A stretch of 64,000 nt of DNA from Enterococcus timonensis (GTDB lineage Bacteria > Bacillota > Bacilli > Lactobacillales > Enterococcaceae), in contig NZ_FNVY01000004.1 in assembly GCF_900104595.1 (NCBI RefSeq), forward strand, positions 868,001-932,000, in the 5' to 3' direction. The position numbers were made by a program, and so were the translations under genes. Below the pieces are notes generated by a model. That model made no database searches and was not told where the DNA came from. It saw nothing but the letters and a program-made list of their open reading frames with translations. The stretch's first letter is position 1, and the number at the start of each line of letters is the position of its first letter. This document shows, piece by piece, positions 36,741 to 43,864 of the stretch.

Positions 36741-36769
36741 ATTATAAATCATTTAAAATGAAATTTCAA
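36741..36769 (-). promoter_or_regulatory. Promoter of the mupG-murQ-murP-murR operon
   Basis: On the minus strand, TTGAAA (36769-36764) and a consensus TATAAT (36746-36741) are 17 bp apart. The palindrome TGAAATTTCA (36759-36768) overlaps the -35. Confidence 0.8.
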
Positions 36770-36813
36770 TATTTACTTTAAAATTCTTTTTTTATCTTCA
36801 AATTCACTTTATT

Positions 36814-36828
36814 TGAAATTATATTTCA
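36814..36828. promoter_or_regulatory. Second candidate MurR operator
   Basis: TGAAAT-TAT-ATTTCA repeats the palindrome that overlaps the -35, about 55 bp upstream. RpiR-type regulators often bind such paired sites, so cooperative binding or looping is plausible. Confidence 0.6.
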
Positions 36829-36837
36829 TTCCCCCCT

Positions 36838-36866
36838 TAAAAAAAGCGACCAAAATTTTGGTCGCA
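36838..36866 (-). terminator. Terminator after the ABC fragment
   Basis: A perfect 20-bp palindrome (36846-36865, starting GCGACCAAAA) is followed on the minus strand by seven T residues. Confidence 0.85.
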
Positions 36867-36870
36867 AGCT

Positions 36871-37500
36871 TTAAGATAATTGATAAATTTGATCAAAGTA
36901 ACCTTTCGTTTCCTCATGCAAACTATGCGTGACGCAAATCACGGTTAAATCAGGATTTTCTAAAATATTTTTTTCTACAGCAATCGCATTTTGATAATCC
37001 AAGGCACTTGTTGCTTCATCGAGAATTAAAATTGGTTTTTGTCCTAGCAATTCTCTAGCAATGGTTACTCGTTGAATTTGACCACCGGATAAATTATTTT
37101 TGCTAGCATCAATGATCGTGTCTAGTTCTTGAGGGAGTTGATGAATAAATGGTGTAACTTGCGCGGTATCCATTGCGAGTTCAAGCTTTTCTTTAGAATA
37201 ATCTCGTTGCAAAGTGATATTAAACAAGGCGGATTTTTTAAAAGTGATTGGCGTTTGGGAGACATAACTGATATTTTCAAACCAACTAGCTTGAGCCACT
37301 TCTTGAAAATCTTGTCCGTTCACTAAAATTTCTCCTTGATAATCTGGAAATCTCCCTGTTAAAATATTTAACAAGGTGGATTTACCACTGCCGCTCTCAC
37401 CAATAATCGCGTACTTCTTTCCTTTTTCAAAAGTCATTTGTGGAAATTGGATTTTCGTTTGATTATAAGTATATGAAACTCCATTTAAGACTAATCCTTT
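36871..37500 (-). pseudogene. ABC exporter remnant, ATP-binding domain only
   Basis: The open frame runs to 37590, but recognisable similarity starts near 37495 (VLNGVSYTYNQTKIQFPQMTFEKG). A full nucleotide-binding domain follows with Walker A GESGSGKST, signature LSGGQIQRVTIARE and Walker B ILILDEATSALD. The transmembrane half that should precede it is missing. The first ~30 residues of the frame are instead the antisense of another broken gene on the plus strand. It is thus a 5'-truncated exporter left by a rearrangement. It retains a terminator but has no evident promoter. Confidence 0.8.
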
Positions 37501-37708
37501 TTTAAATGATGAGCAAAAAACGGTAGAATTTAGAACAGCAGATGCTGATAGACCGACCATTTTTAAATCAAACTCCGAGTCATTGGGCAACGGTGTTTTT
37601 ACTCTTGAAGATGAGCAAGGATTTTTAATTTTGAAAGGTAATAAGTTACAAGTTCAGCTAGCCACACCAAATGAACTCATTTTACCAACTTATGAAGTTT
37701 CCAAATAG
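37500..37708 (+). pseudogene. 3' fragment of an unidentified gene, 5' end lost
   Basis: A plus-strand frame is open from 37469 to the TAG at 37706-37708 and has no usable start codon. The encoded tail contains TVEFRTADADRPTIF and TLEDEQGFLILKG and ends LPTYEVSK, which reads like a genuine protein C-terminus. I do not recognise the family. A strong terminator 16 bp further on supports it being the 3' end of a former gene. It meets the truncated ABC gene head to head near 37500. Confidence 0.55.
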
Positions 37709-37723
37709 TTGCTCGTTTAACGC

Positions 37724-37768
37724 AAAAAAACTCCATCTGTAAGCAGAAACTTGCAGATGGAGTTTTTA
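37724..37768 (+). terminator. Terminator after the gene fragment
   Basis: A 14-bp stem, AAAAACTCCATCTG (37726-37739) with CAGATGGAGTTTTT (37754-37767), ends in T residues. Between it and the promoter at 37986 I see no gene. Confidence 0.85.
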
Positions 37769-37985
37769 TGGCTCGATAATTTATTGGATTGACAAAGTAG
37801 ATTTGGAATTTTTATTTTTCCTTTGCCTAATTTTATAAGAAACATATCACACAAGACAAAGATTAATTTTCCGAAGTTGGAGTTCTGAAATTTGTTCTTT
37901 CAATGGTTATTTACGGTTGATTTCTTTTTCAGCTGTGAATAGTAACCTTATTCAATTCATGGCTAAAATTTGATATTATTTTCTA

Positions 37986-38014
37986 TTGACTTTTATCTCC
38001 GGCCCTTCTATACT
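37986..38014 (+). promoter_or_regulatory. Strong promoter upstream of the orphan secreted pair
   Basis: TTGACT (37986-37991) and TATACT (38009-38014) are separated by 17 bp. Transcription would start near 38021 and leave a leader of over 200 nt containing the palindrome ATCAAAATTTTGAT and a short reading frame. Confidence 0.75.
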
Positions 38015-38176
38015 CAATTTATTAAAATCGCTTTCTTAGGCGGTACATCAAAATTTTGATATCTTCATTGATTTTAATCTGTTTAAAGTTGTTTTTTTTA
38101 AGAAGTGCATTCATATTTTTTTGAATTAAATTTTGGACTAAATTAATGGTAAGAAACTTTAAAAGAAAGGAGAATT

Positions 38177-38221
38177 TTGTATTCTTATGAAACTCTACTT
38201 ACAAAGTATTTAAATAAATGA
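38177..38221 (+). CDS. Candidate 14-residue leader peptide with TTG start
   Basis: AAAGGAG is followed after 4 nt by TTG and the frame YSYETLLTKYLNK, ending at TGA 38219-38221. That stop overlaps the ATG at 38218 of the following frame (ATGA), an arrangement typical of translational coupling. The very strong ribosome binding site has no other start at a suitable distance. A leader or signalling peptide is possible; coincidence cannot be ruled out for such a short frame. Confidence 0.4.
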   Translation: MYSYETLLTKYLNK

Positions 38222-38238
38222 TAAAGGATGATTGTTTA

Positions 38239-38430
38239 ATGAAAAAAATTTTTGGCGCAATTTTTACTATGGGGTTTTGTTTAAATTTGTTACTCTTCCC
38301 TTCACAAGTTCATGGGAATGAACCCGAAATTTCAACTGTAAATTCAATTGTACATTTAATTGAAAGCACAGAAAATGATTCTGATTTTGATTTGTCTGCC
38401 TACAATGTCTGGATTGTCTTTAGCATATGA
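38239..38430 (+). CDS. Small secreted protein, unknown function
   Basis: The 63-residue product begins MKKIFGAIFTMGFCLNLLLFPSQVHG, a clear signal peptide with a likely cleavage after VHG. A short acidic mature part of about 37 residues follows (NEPEISTVNSIVHLIESTEND...). The ATG at 38239 lies 8 nt after AAAGGATG; the in-frame ATG at 38218 is an alternative coupled to the leader frame. I recognise no family. The stop overlaps the next start (ATGA), so the two genes form one unit. Confidence 0.65.
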   Translation: MKKIFGAIFTMGFCLNLLLFPSQVHGNEPEISTVNSIVHLIESTENDSDFDLSAYNVWIVFSI

Positions 38431-38759
38431 ATCATTCAGTCAATAAAAACAATACTTTTTCAATTAAAACAATGGAAAAAGTTGTTTTATCCTTACTATT
38501 TTTGATTATTATAATACTATGTCTAGCTCATAGTACCCCGAAATTAGCCGTCCGTTCGGCTTTACTTTCAAACGGTGAATTTAAAGCTGCCCTAACAGCC
38601 AAAGTTGAGAAAGCAGATTGGCATTTAACCGTGATGGGCGATGAAGTGGTCTACGTGGTTACTCCGCCGAAAAAAAATCCTCAGCTCAAAATAAGGCATG
38701 ATCAATTTGAAATAAAACAGTTTGTTTTGTATGGGGCACATTATTTTAGTGGCCCGTAA
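38427..38759 (+). CDS. Small membrane-anchored protein, unknown function
   Basis: The 110-residue protein has a single hydrophobic segment (about 18-36, VVLSLLFLIIIILCLAHS). An extracellular part of about 70 residues follows, rich in Lys and hydrophobic residues. It overlaps the preceding secreted-protein gene by 4 nt. I recognise no domain. A signal-anchored protein paired with a small secreted protein suggests a toxin/immunity, pheromone or cell-surface sensing role, but nothing in the sequence proves one. A bidirectional terminator follows. Confidence 0.65.
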   Translation: MNHSVNKNNTFSIKTMEKVVLSLLFLIIIILCLAHSTPKLAVRSALLSNGEFKAALTAKVEKADWHLTVMGDEVVYVVTPPKKNPQLKIRHDQFEIKQFVLYGAHYFSGP

Positions 38760-38770
38760 GAATCGGATAA

Positions 38771-38819
38771 CAAAAAACCTCCATCCTCAAGCAATGTGCT
38801 AGAGGGTGGAGGTTTTTAT
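38771..38819. terminator. Bidirectional terminator between orphan pair and rplT
   Basis: AAAAACCTCCAnCCTC pairs with the mirrored GAGGGTGGAGGTTTTT around a 14-nt loop. T runs are present on both strands. Confidence 0.85.
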
Positions 38820-38838
38820 TATTAATTATTTAAAGCTT

Positions 38839-39201
38839 TTATTTAATATTTAAAGCTTCTTTTGCTGAATCAGTCAATACTGTAAATGCTGCAGCATCTG
38901 TTACGGCAAGGTCAGCTAACATTTTGCGGTTGATATCATTGCCAGAAACTTTTAAACCATGCATTAATTTAGAATAGCTTAAGCCGTTCATCCGAGCAGC
39001 CGCGTTGATCCGAGCGATCCATAATTTACGGAAGTCTCTTTTCACTTGACGACGGTCGCGGAAAGCGTAGTAATAAGAATTCATTACTTGTTCTTTTGCT
39101 GTTTTAAATAATGTATGTTTGGAACCGTAATACCCTTTTGCTAATTTAAGTACTTTTTTCCGCCGTTTGCGGGAAACTGTACCACCTTTAACACGTGCCA
39201 T
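38839..39201 (-). CDS. rplT: 50S ribosomal protein L20
   Basis: The 120-residue basic protein is complete and matches L20 ([35 protein letters not shown]). It binds 23S rRNA early in 50S assembly. In Firmicutes it also represses its own operon by binding the leader RNA upstream of infC. It is the last gene of infC-rpmI-rplT. Confidence 0.98.
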   Translation of the reverse strand: MARVKGGTVSRKRRKKVLKLAKGYYGSKHTLFKTAKEQVMNSYYYAFRDRRQVKRDFRKLWIARINAAARMNGLSYSKLMHGLKVSGNDINRKMLADLAVTDAAAFTVLTDSAKEALNIK

Positions 39202-39239
39202 GTTTGTTTCCTCCTAAAAATTCAAGTTTGAATTGCGAC

Positions 39240-39440
39240 TTAGCGCATTTGTGATAATTGTTGGCGAATTCGTTTGAAGTCGCTATGTGATACCATGCTT
39301 GCTTTGCGCAATTGACGGCGTTGTTTTTTAGTTTTCCCATGGAACCGGTGACTAGTATATGCGCGCCAGCGTTTTAATCCTCCGCCACCTGTCCGTTTGA
39401 ACCGTTTGGCAGATCCGCGGTGTGTTTTTTGTTTTGGCAT
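39240..39440 (-). CDS. rpmI: 50S ribosomal protein L35
   Basis: The 66-residue protein begins [25 protein letters not shown], the L35 signature. The ATG at 39440 is preferred over one six codons upstream because it follows GGAGGAAT. It lies between infC and rplT as in most Firmicutes. Confidence 0.97.
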   Translation of the reverse strand: MPKQKTHRGSAKRFKRTGGGGLKRWRAYTSHRFHGKTKKQRRQLRKASMVSHSDFKRIRQQLSQMR

Positions 39441-39487
39441 GACTTTATTCCTCCTCAAAATCTATCAGGGTTTCCCCAAAATGTTTG

Positions 39488-40003
39488 CTACTTGTCGCTT
39501 TTTGGAGCGAGTACTAAGAACATTGAACGGCCATCCATTTTTGCTTTTTGCTCAACAGTGGCTACTTCAGTTAATTCTTCAGCTAAACGATCCAAAACTT
39601 TTTGACCAATTTCTTTGTGGGTAATGGCACGTCCTTTGAAACGGATAGAAGCTTTCACTTTATCGCCTTTTTCTAAGAATTTCCGTGCGTTACGCAATTT
39701 CGTGTTAAAATCATTGATGTCAATCGAAGGGCTTAAGCGCACTTCTTTAACGCTGACGATCTTTTGATTTTTACGGGCTTCACGTTCTTTTTTTTGTTGC
39801 TCAAAACGGAATTTGCCGTAATCCATGATTCGCGCAACAGGTGGTTTTGCCGTTGGTGCAACTAAGACTAAATCCAAGTTAGCTGTTTCAGCAATTTTGA
39901 GAGCTTCGGCTTTGGTTTTGACGCCCAATTGATCACCATCGGCCCCAATCAAACGCAACTCCCTAGCACGAATGCCGTCGTTTACCATCATATCCTTTGC
40001 TAT
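39488..40003 (-). CDS. infC: Translation initiation factor IF-3, probably starting at AUA
   Basis: IF3 keeps initiation accurate and the subunits apart. The N-terminal domain ([29 protein letters not shown]), linker and C-terminal domain ([24 protein letters not shown]) are complete. An ATG lies at 40009-40007, but only 3 nt after GGAGG. The ATA two codons later (40003-40001) is 9 nt away and aligns with the AUU start of B. subtilis infC (I-S-K-D versus I-A-K-D). Near-cognate starts in infC permit IF3 autocontrol. I therefore place the start at AUA, giving about 171 residues. The ATG start would add two residues. Confidence 0.93.
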   Translation of the reverse strand: MAKDMMVNDGIRARELRLIGADGDQLGVKTKAEALKIAETANLDLVLVAPTAKPPVARIMDYGKFRFEQQKKEREARKNQKIVSVKEVRLSPSIDINDFNTKLRNARKFLEKGDKVKASIRFKGRAITHKEIGQKVLDRLAEELTEVATVEQKAKMDGRSMFLVLAPKSDK

Positions 40004-40024
40004 GGTCATTCACCTCCAAGTATT

Positions 40025-40172
40025 TTGAGAGAAAAAAGAACAGAAAAAAACGAGTTCTTCTCAGAACCCGCCCAAAAAAATTCCCTAAAAGGAAAATTTC
40101 ATATCTAGCCTGGCGAAACAATTTCACCGAGGCGAGAAGCGGGTGCTCCTGCTTTGATTTCTCAACTTTACA
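40025..40172 (-). ncRNA. L20-type leader RNA controlling infC-rpmI-rplT
   Basis: The transcript leader contains GAGCACCCGCTTCTCGCCTC followed by the GTGAAATTGTTTCGCC hairpin and a late stem (GGGTTCTGAGAAGAACTCG) with a run of seven T residues. That last element is a terminator about 35 nt before the infC ribosome binding site. The layout matches the Firmicutes L20 leader, where excess L20 favours termination. Boundaries are approximate. Confidence 0.82.
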
Positions 40173-40201
40173 AGTATAACAAGTTATTGATAAGTTGTCA
40201 A
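40173..40201 (-). promoter_or_regulatory. Promoter of the infC operon
   Basis: On the minus strand, consensus TTGACA (40201-40196) and TATACT (40178-40173) are 17 bp apart, just before the L20-type leader. Confidence 0.88.
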
Positions 40202-40259
40202 TAGTTCTTAAAAATAATAAGTGGGCAAAGTCGAGAATTTTTGCTACACTTAAAAAAAT

Positions 40260-40283
40260 AGCTCGCGGGCAATCCTGCGAGCT
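40260..40283 (-). terminator. Hairpin upstream of osmC, T run on the minus strand
   Basis: AGCTCGCGGG (40260-40269) pairs with CCTGCGAGCT (40274-40283). The minus strand then has ATTTTTTT. It would stop leftward transcription reaching the infC promoter region, although no leftward gene lies just to the right. It also lies in the osmC leader. Confidence 0.5.
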
Positions 40284-40306
40284 CCTTATGGAAAGGTCGA
40301 ATTATA

Positions 40307-40705
40307 ATGGAAGAAAAAAAATTATACGAAACAATTGTCACTAATCGCGCGGGCATTAAAGGGGTCGTTGAGATTAATAACGGTGAAGACTTTATCGTTA
40401 GCGGACCACGAGATTCAGCTGCGGGCACGAATCCAGAACAATTAATTGGCGCATCTCTTGCTACTTGTCTCAACGCTACTTTAGAAGCTTTGGAAGCGCG
40501 CCGGCATATAGATCATAAAAGCTCAGTAGAAGTGACGATAACTTTGCATCACGATACGGAAGGTTATCAATTTTTTCTAGACGCTTTAGTCACCATCCCC
40601 CACGTTGACCAAACAGTCGCTGCAGAAATGTTAGCTGAAGCAGAACGCCGCTGTCCAGTGGCCAAATTATTACAAGGTTCCGCTAATGTTCGGGTGCATC
40701 TATGA
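40307..40705 (+). CDS. OsmC/Ohr family peroxide-detoxifying protein
   Basis: The 132-residue OsmC-fold protein has the two redox cysteines of the family, Cys54 (LATCLNATL) and Cys116 (AERRCPVAK), plus the GTNPEQLIGASLATC helix. Such thiol peroxidases reduce organic hydroperoxides in the cytoplasm. Whether it is the OsmC or Ohr subgroup cannot be told. It overlaps the pentapeptide-repeat gene by 4 nt, so the two are co-expressed. Confidence 0.9.
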   Translation: MEEKKLYETIVTNRAGIKGVVEINNGEDFIVSGPRDSAAGTNPEQLIGASLATCLNATLEALEARRHIDHKSSVEVTITLHHDTEGYQFFLDALVTIPHVDQTVAAEMLAEAERRCPVAKLLQGSANVRVHL

Positions 40706-41322
40706 AAAAATTAATGGCACCGACTTTACCAACTCATTTTTCTTCTGTTTCTGAAGTTATCAGTGAAGAAATTTATGACGGCATTTCTTTAAGCGGAAAT
40801 TTTGCAAAAAAAAGCAATCAAAATATCACCTTGCGCTCCAGTCATATTACCAATGGTCAAGTAGCTAGTGTGCAATTTAGAAATTTTTCCACCACCGATG
40901 TCCTGATTGAAAATACAGATTTGTCTAATGTGGATTTTTCCGGCTGTTCTTTACAAAAAACAGCTTTTAAAAATTGTCGCTTAATGGGTGCTAATTTTTC
41001 GGAAAGTTATTTGGAAGATGTGACTTTTACTGATTGCCAAATGGATTTTTCTGCCTTTAACTATACGAAAGTAAAATTTATAAGTTTTACGAGTTGTCAA
41101 TTGAAAGAAAGTGAGTTTTACGCGTTGACTTGGCAAAATCTCACTTTTAAACAAAATGATCTAACTAAGGCTAGTTTTATGGAAACCAAGTTAGATAAAC
41201 TTGACCTGACGCATAATACTTTTGAAAGCTTACAATTTTCTCAAGCACTAATGAAAGGCGTGATTTTAACGCCAGCGCAAGGAATTATTTTTTTAAATTT
41301 ATTAGGGATTGATATTCAATAG
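40702..41322 (+). CDS. Pentapeptide-repeat protein
   Basis: The 206-residue protein consists mostly of A(D/N)LxX-type pentapeptides from about residue 45 to 180 (NTDLSNVDFSGCSLQKTAFKN and following). These should form a right-handed quadrilateral beta helix. The C-terminal cap reads GVILTPAQGIIFLNLLGIDIQ. Qnr-type gyrase protectors share the fold. The weak repeat regularity here and the pairing with osmC give no support for a quinolone role. Its function is unknown. Confidence 0.82.
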   Translation: MKKLMAPTLPTHFSSVSEVISEEIYDGISLSGNFAKKSNQNITLRSSHITNGQVASVQFRNFSTTDVLIENTDLSNVDFSGCSLQKTAFKNCRLMGANFSESYLEDVTFTDCQMDFSAFNYTKVKFISFTSCQLKESEFYALTWQNLTFKQNDLTKASFMETKLDKLDLTHNTFESLQFSQALMKGVILTPAQGIIFLNLLGIDIQ

Positions 41323-41331
41323 AAGAAAAAG

Positions 41332-41372
41332 AAAAAATCGCCGCCTAATTTTACTTAAGCGGCGATTTTTTT
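41332..41372. terminator. Bidirectional terminator between pentapeptide gene and deoxynucleoside kinase
   Basis: AAAAATCGCCGC pairs with GCGGCGATTTTT around a 14-nt loop (41333-41370). T runs serve both convergent genes. Confidence 0.88.
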
Positions 41373-41394
41373 CAGTAATCTAAATGCGCAAACT

Positions 41395-42039
41395 TTAATT
41401 TTTCGCCCGAATTTCAGCTAATTTATTTTCAATTTGTTGCCAAACAATTTCTCGAGCAGCTTCGTCTTCAACAAAATTATATTTATCTCCGTCAATTTCT
41501 AACTTAGGACTTTGATCGTAATTTTCGTAAAATTTTTCGTAACGGTGATTTAATTCTTCATAATAATCATAAAGTGTTGGATCGAAACTCAATTGTTCGT
41601 AGGCTCTTCCACGTTTTTCAATCCGCTTAAGCATTGTTTCAAATGACACTTTAATATGAATCAACAATTCGGGATTTTTTTTAAAACTCGCTTGTGGGAG
41701 TTCTTCCAACATATTTTCTAGTAAGGAATCGTAGACCTCGACTTCTTCATTAGAGGCTCGACCTAAATCGGCATTTAAATGAAACAATAGTGAATCTTCA
41801 TAAATCGAGCGGTCCAACACGGCATTATCCTCGGAACTAGCTTGTTTGATACTATCAAAACGTTTATTTAAAAAATAAATTTGCAATAAAAATGCATATT
41901 TTTGGGGATTAGCATAAAATAAAGGTAACACTTCATTGTCTTCAATGGATTCGTAATAAGCGGCACCTTGTAATTTTTCCGAAATAAATTTCGTCAAACT
42001 TGATTTACCGGCGCCAATGGTTCCTGCTAACACAATCAC
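41395..42039 (-). CDS. Deoxynucleoside kinase (deoxyadenosine/deoxyguanosine type)
   Basis: The 214-residue kinase has P-loop GTIGAGKSS (residues 6-14) and the DRS motif LDRSIYEDSLLF near 75. The LID Arg motif KRGRAYEQ lies near 142. It phosphorylates deoxynucleosides for salvage in the cytoplasm. Lactobacillales usually carry dAK/dGK pairs; only one such gene is seen here. It has its own terminator and stands opposite the TctA-like operon. Confidence 0.9.
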   Translation of the reverse strand: MIVLAGTIGAGKSSLTKFISEKLQGAAYYESIEDNEVLPLFYANPQKYAFLLQIYFLNKRFDSIKQASSEDNAVLDRSIYEDSLLFHLNADLGRASNEEVEVYDSLLENMLEELPQASFKKNPELLIHIKVSFETMLKRIEKRGRAYEQLSFDPTLYDYYEELNHRYEKFYENYDQSPKLEIDGDKYNFVEDEAAREIVWQQIENKLAEIRAKN

Positions 42040-42262
42040 GGCAATTCCTCCTTAGAAAATAGATCCTATTTACTATAAACGTTTAAATTTCTTCTGTCAA
42101 TTTCAATTTTTCACTTAAATTTAGTCAATCAAATATCTTTTCTAAGTATTTTTTGGTAAAATATCAAAGCATGTATTGAATCAGTTATGTTTGATTGAAA
42201 GGGAAATAATAGTTTTCTTAAAAGTAAAGTTGCGTGCGGGAAAATAACTTCTGGAGGGAAAA

Positions 42263-42499
42263 ATGGAAAAAAATTTAATTGAAATTTGGGGTGATTTGGT
42301 TTCCCAAAAAGATTTACTCATTAGCATCGCCATTTCTTGTCTTTTAACTTTCGGTGCTTATTTTTTAGCGCCTGACGATCAAACAATCAAATTATTTGCC
42401 GGATTATTAGGTGCGGTGGCAGGCTTTATTCTTTCCACAATCATAATTAAACCAAAACGAATCGTTACTACCGTCCCTTCCAAACAGGAGGAAAAATAA
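42263..42499 (+). CDS. Small membrane protein upstream of the TctA-like permease
   Basis: The 78-residue protein has two hydrophobic segments (about 20-35 and 42-62) and a basic tail. It follows CTGGAGGG. Its stop lies 2 bp before the next ATG, so it is surely co-translated with the TctA-like permease. In tripartite tricarboxylate transporters a small membrane subunit (TctB) accompanies TctA. This protein is shorter than TctB but occupies the same place. I recognise no family; it is probably a transporter partner. Confidence 0.7.
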   Translation: MEKNLIEIWGDLVSQKDLLISIAISCLLTFGAYFLAPDDQTIKLFAGLLGAVAGFILSTIIIKPKRIVTTVPSKQEEK

Positions 42500-42501
42500 T
42501 T

Positions 42502-43854
42502 ATGAGTCTTGTTTTGTTAGGACAAATGTTTTTGGCTTCTATTTTGGCGATTGTTTTTTATACTTTTATTGGCTTTATTCCTGGCACCGATGAAACTTCC
42601 GTCTTAATGCCGGTGACTTTGGCCTTAGTGTTGGCCGGGGTGGCTCCGATTGTCGTTTTGACTTTTTTTATTGCTGCCATTGTTACTTTGAATTTAATGA
42701 ACGCCATCCCCACAGCGTTAGTCGGTCTTCCCGGTGGCGTCATGTCTACACCGATGATGGAACATGCTTTGTTTTTAAAAGAGCAAGGCTTAGCGGCTGT
42801 CTCCATTAAAAAAATGGCCACCGGTGCCATTATTGGAACGGCCGTTTCTATTCCCACTAGTCTTTTGTTAGCCAACTTATTATTGCCATTTGCCAGTGTT
42901 TTAAAAGATTATGCTTCGCTTCTTTTTGTGCTTGGCGCCATTTTTCTAGCCTTAATCGGCAAAAATAAAATTTTAGCTTTAATTGCCATTGTTCCTTTAG
43001 CTTTATTATTTCAAGGACTGCGGGAACTTTATGTAGCGATTGGCGCTGTTCCCCCAGATAAAACGGTGACGATATCCTTTTTCTTAGGAATTACTATCGG
43101 CCCTTTACTAATGAAATTATTACAACTTTTAAATGCCAATGCCAATCGTGCACTGCCGAGATTTGCCAAACGACAAGTCGCTGTTGATTTAGTTGATGAT
43201 CGCGCTAGTTTACGGCATCCATTAAAAACAATTACAAAAAAAGAAGGACTCATTTCCGTTTTAGTAAGTTTTGCCGCTAATTTTTTATTTGTTTTATCGC
43301 CAGTTGGTTTGACCATTTTACTAGGAGAAGCCAGTGCTAAAGGTGAAAAAAATCCAGTAAAAAAAGCTGAGATGGCCATTACTACCATGTCAGCCTTAAG
43401 TCATGCCACTTATTTGTCAGGATTAATTATTCCTTTAATTGCCTTAGGGATTCCCCTGTCGCCGGTCGCAGTTGGTCCAGCCAATGCTCTTTTCAATGCG
43501 CCGCCCGTCTTTACTTTAGATCACAACTTGCATCATTTATTAAGCCGCGGCGAATTTGTAGTGGCTATTTTAATGGGGGCAATTTTAGCGGCGGTCATCA
43601 CTTATTATATCGCCATGCGCTTTGCTTCAAAAATCACTTTGTTTGTTTTACAAAAGATTCCTCATGAAGCCATTCTCGGCTTGTTCGTCGCTTTTATTTT
43701 GCTGCTAGCTTATATGGATGCAGGATTTGTAAATATTTTTGGCGTTTTACTTGTGGGCATCGTTTGTGGTACGTTAAATCAAATGGGTGTCAATTACGGG
43801 GTGCAATTTATGGTGCTTTATGCCGCGCCATTTATCGCCCAACATATCGTCTAG
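42502..43854 (+). CDS. TctA-like permease preceding the mevalonate genes
   Basis: The 450-residue protein has about eleven membrane helices. It shows TctA-family features: a GFIPGTDETSVLMPVTLAL start, the conserved NAIPTALVGLPGGVMSTPMMEHALFLKEQGLAA block, and a duplicated second half (LGIPLSPVAVGPANALFN). TctA proteins import tricarboxylates with a periplasmic binding protein, but none is encoded nearby. It follows the small membrane gene by 2 bp and mvaK1 by 10 bp, so it is part of the mevalonate operon. A substrate linked to that pathway, such as mevalonate, is an inference. Confidence 0.78.
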   Translation: MSLVLLGQMFLASILAIVFYTFIGFIPGTDETSVLMPVTLALVLAGVAPIVVLTFFIAAIVTLNLMNAIPTALVGLPGGVMSTPMMEHALFLKEQGLAAVSIKKMATGAIIGTAVSIPTSLLLANLLLPFASVLKDYASLLFVLGAIFLALIGKNKILALIAIVPLALLFQGLRELYVAIGAVPPDKTVTISFFLGITIGPLLMKLLQLLNANANRALPRFAKRQVAVDLVDDRASLRHPLKTITKKEGLISVLVSFAANFLFVLSPVGLTILLGEASAKGEKNPVKKAEMAITTMSALSHATYLSGLIIPLIALGIPLSPVAVGPANALFNAPPVFTLDHNLHHLLSRGEFVVAILMGAILAAVITYYIAMRFASKITLFVLQKIPHEAILGLFVAFILLLAYMDAGFVNIFGVLLVGIVCGTLNQMGVNYGVQFMVLYAAPFIAQHIV

Positions 43855-43864
43855 GAGGATGGAA

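Noticed and set aside
40702-41322. Qnr-type quinolone protection gene
   Set aside because: It shares only the pentapeptide fold. Repeats are irregular and the operon with osmC gives no support.
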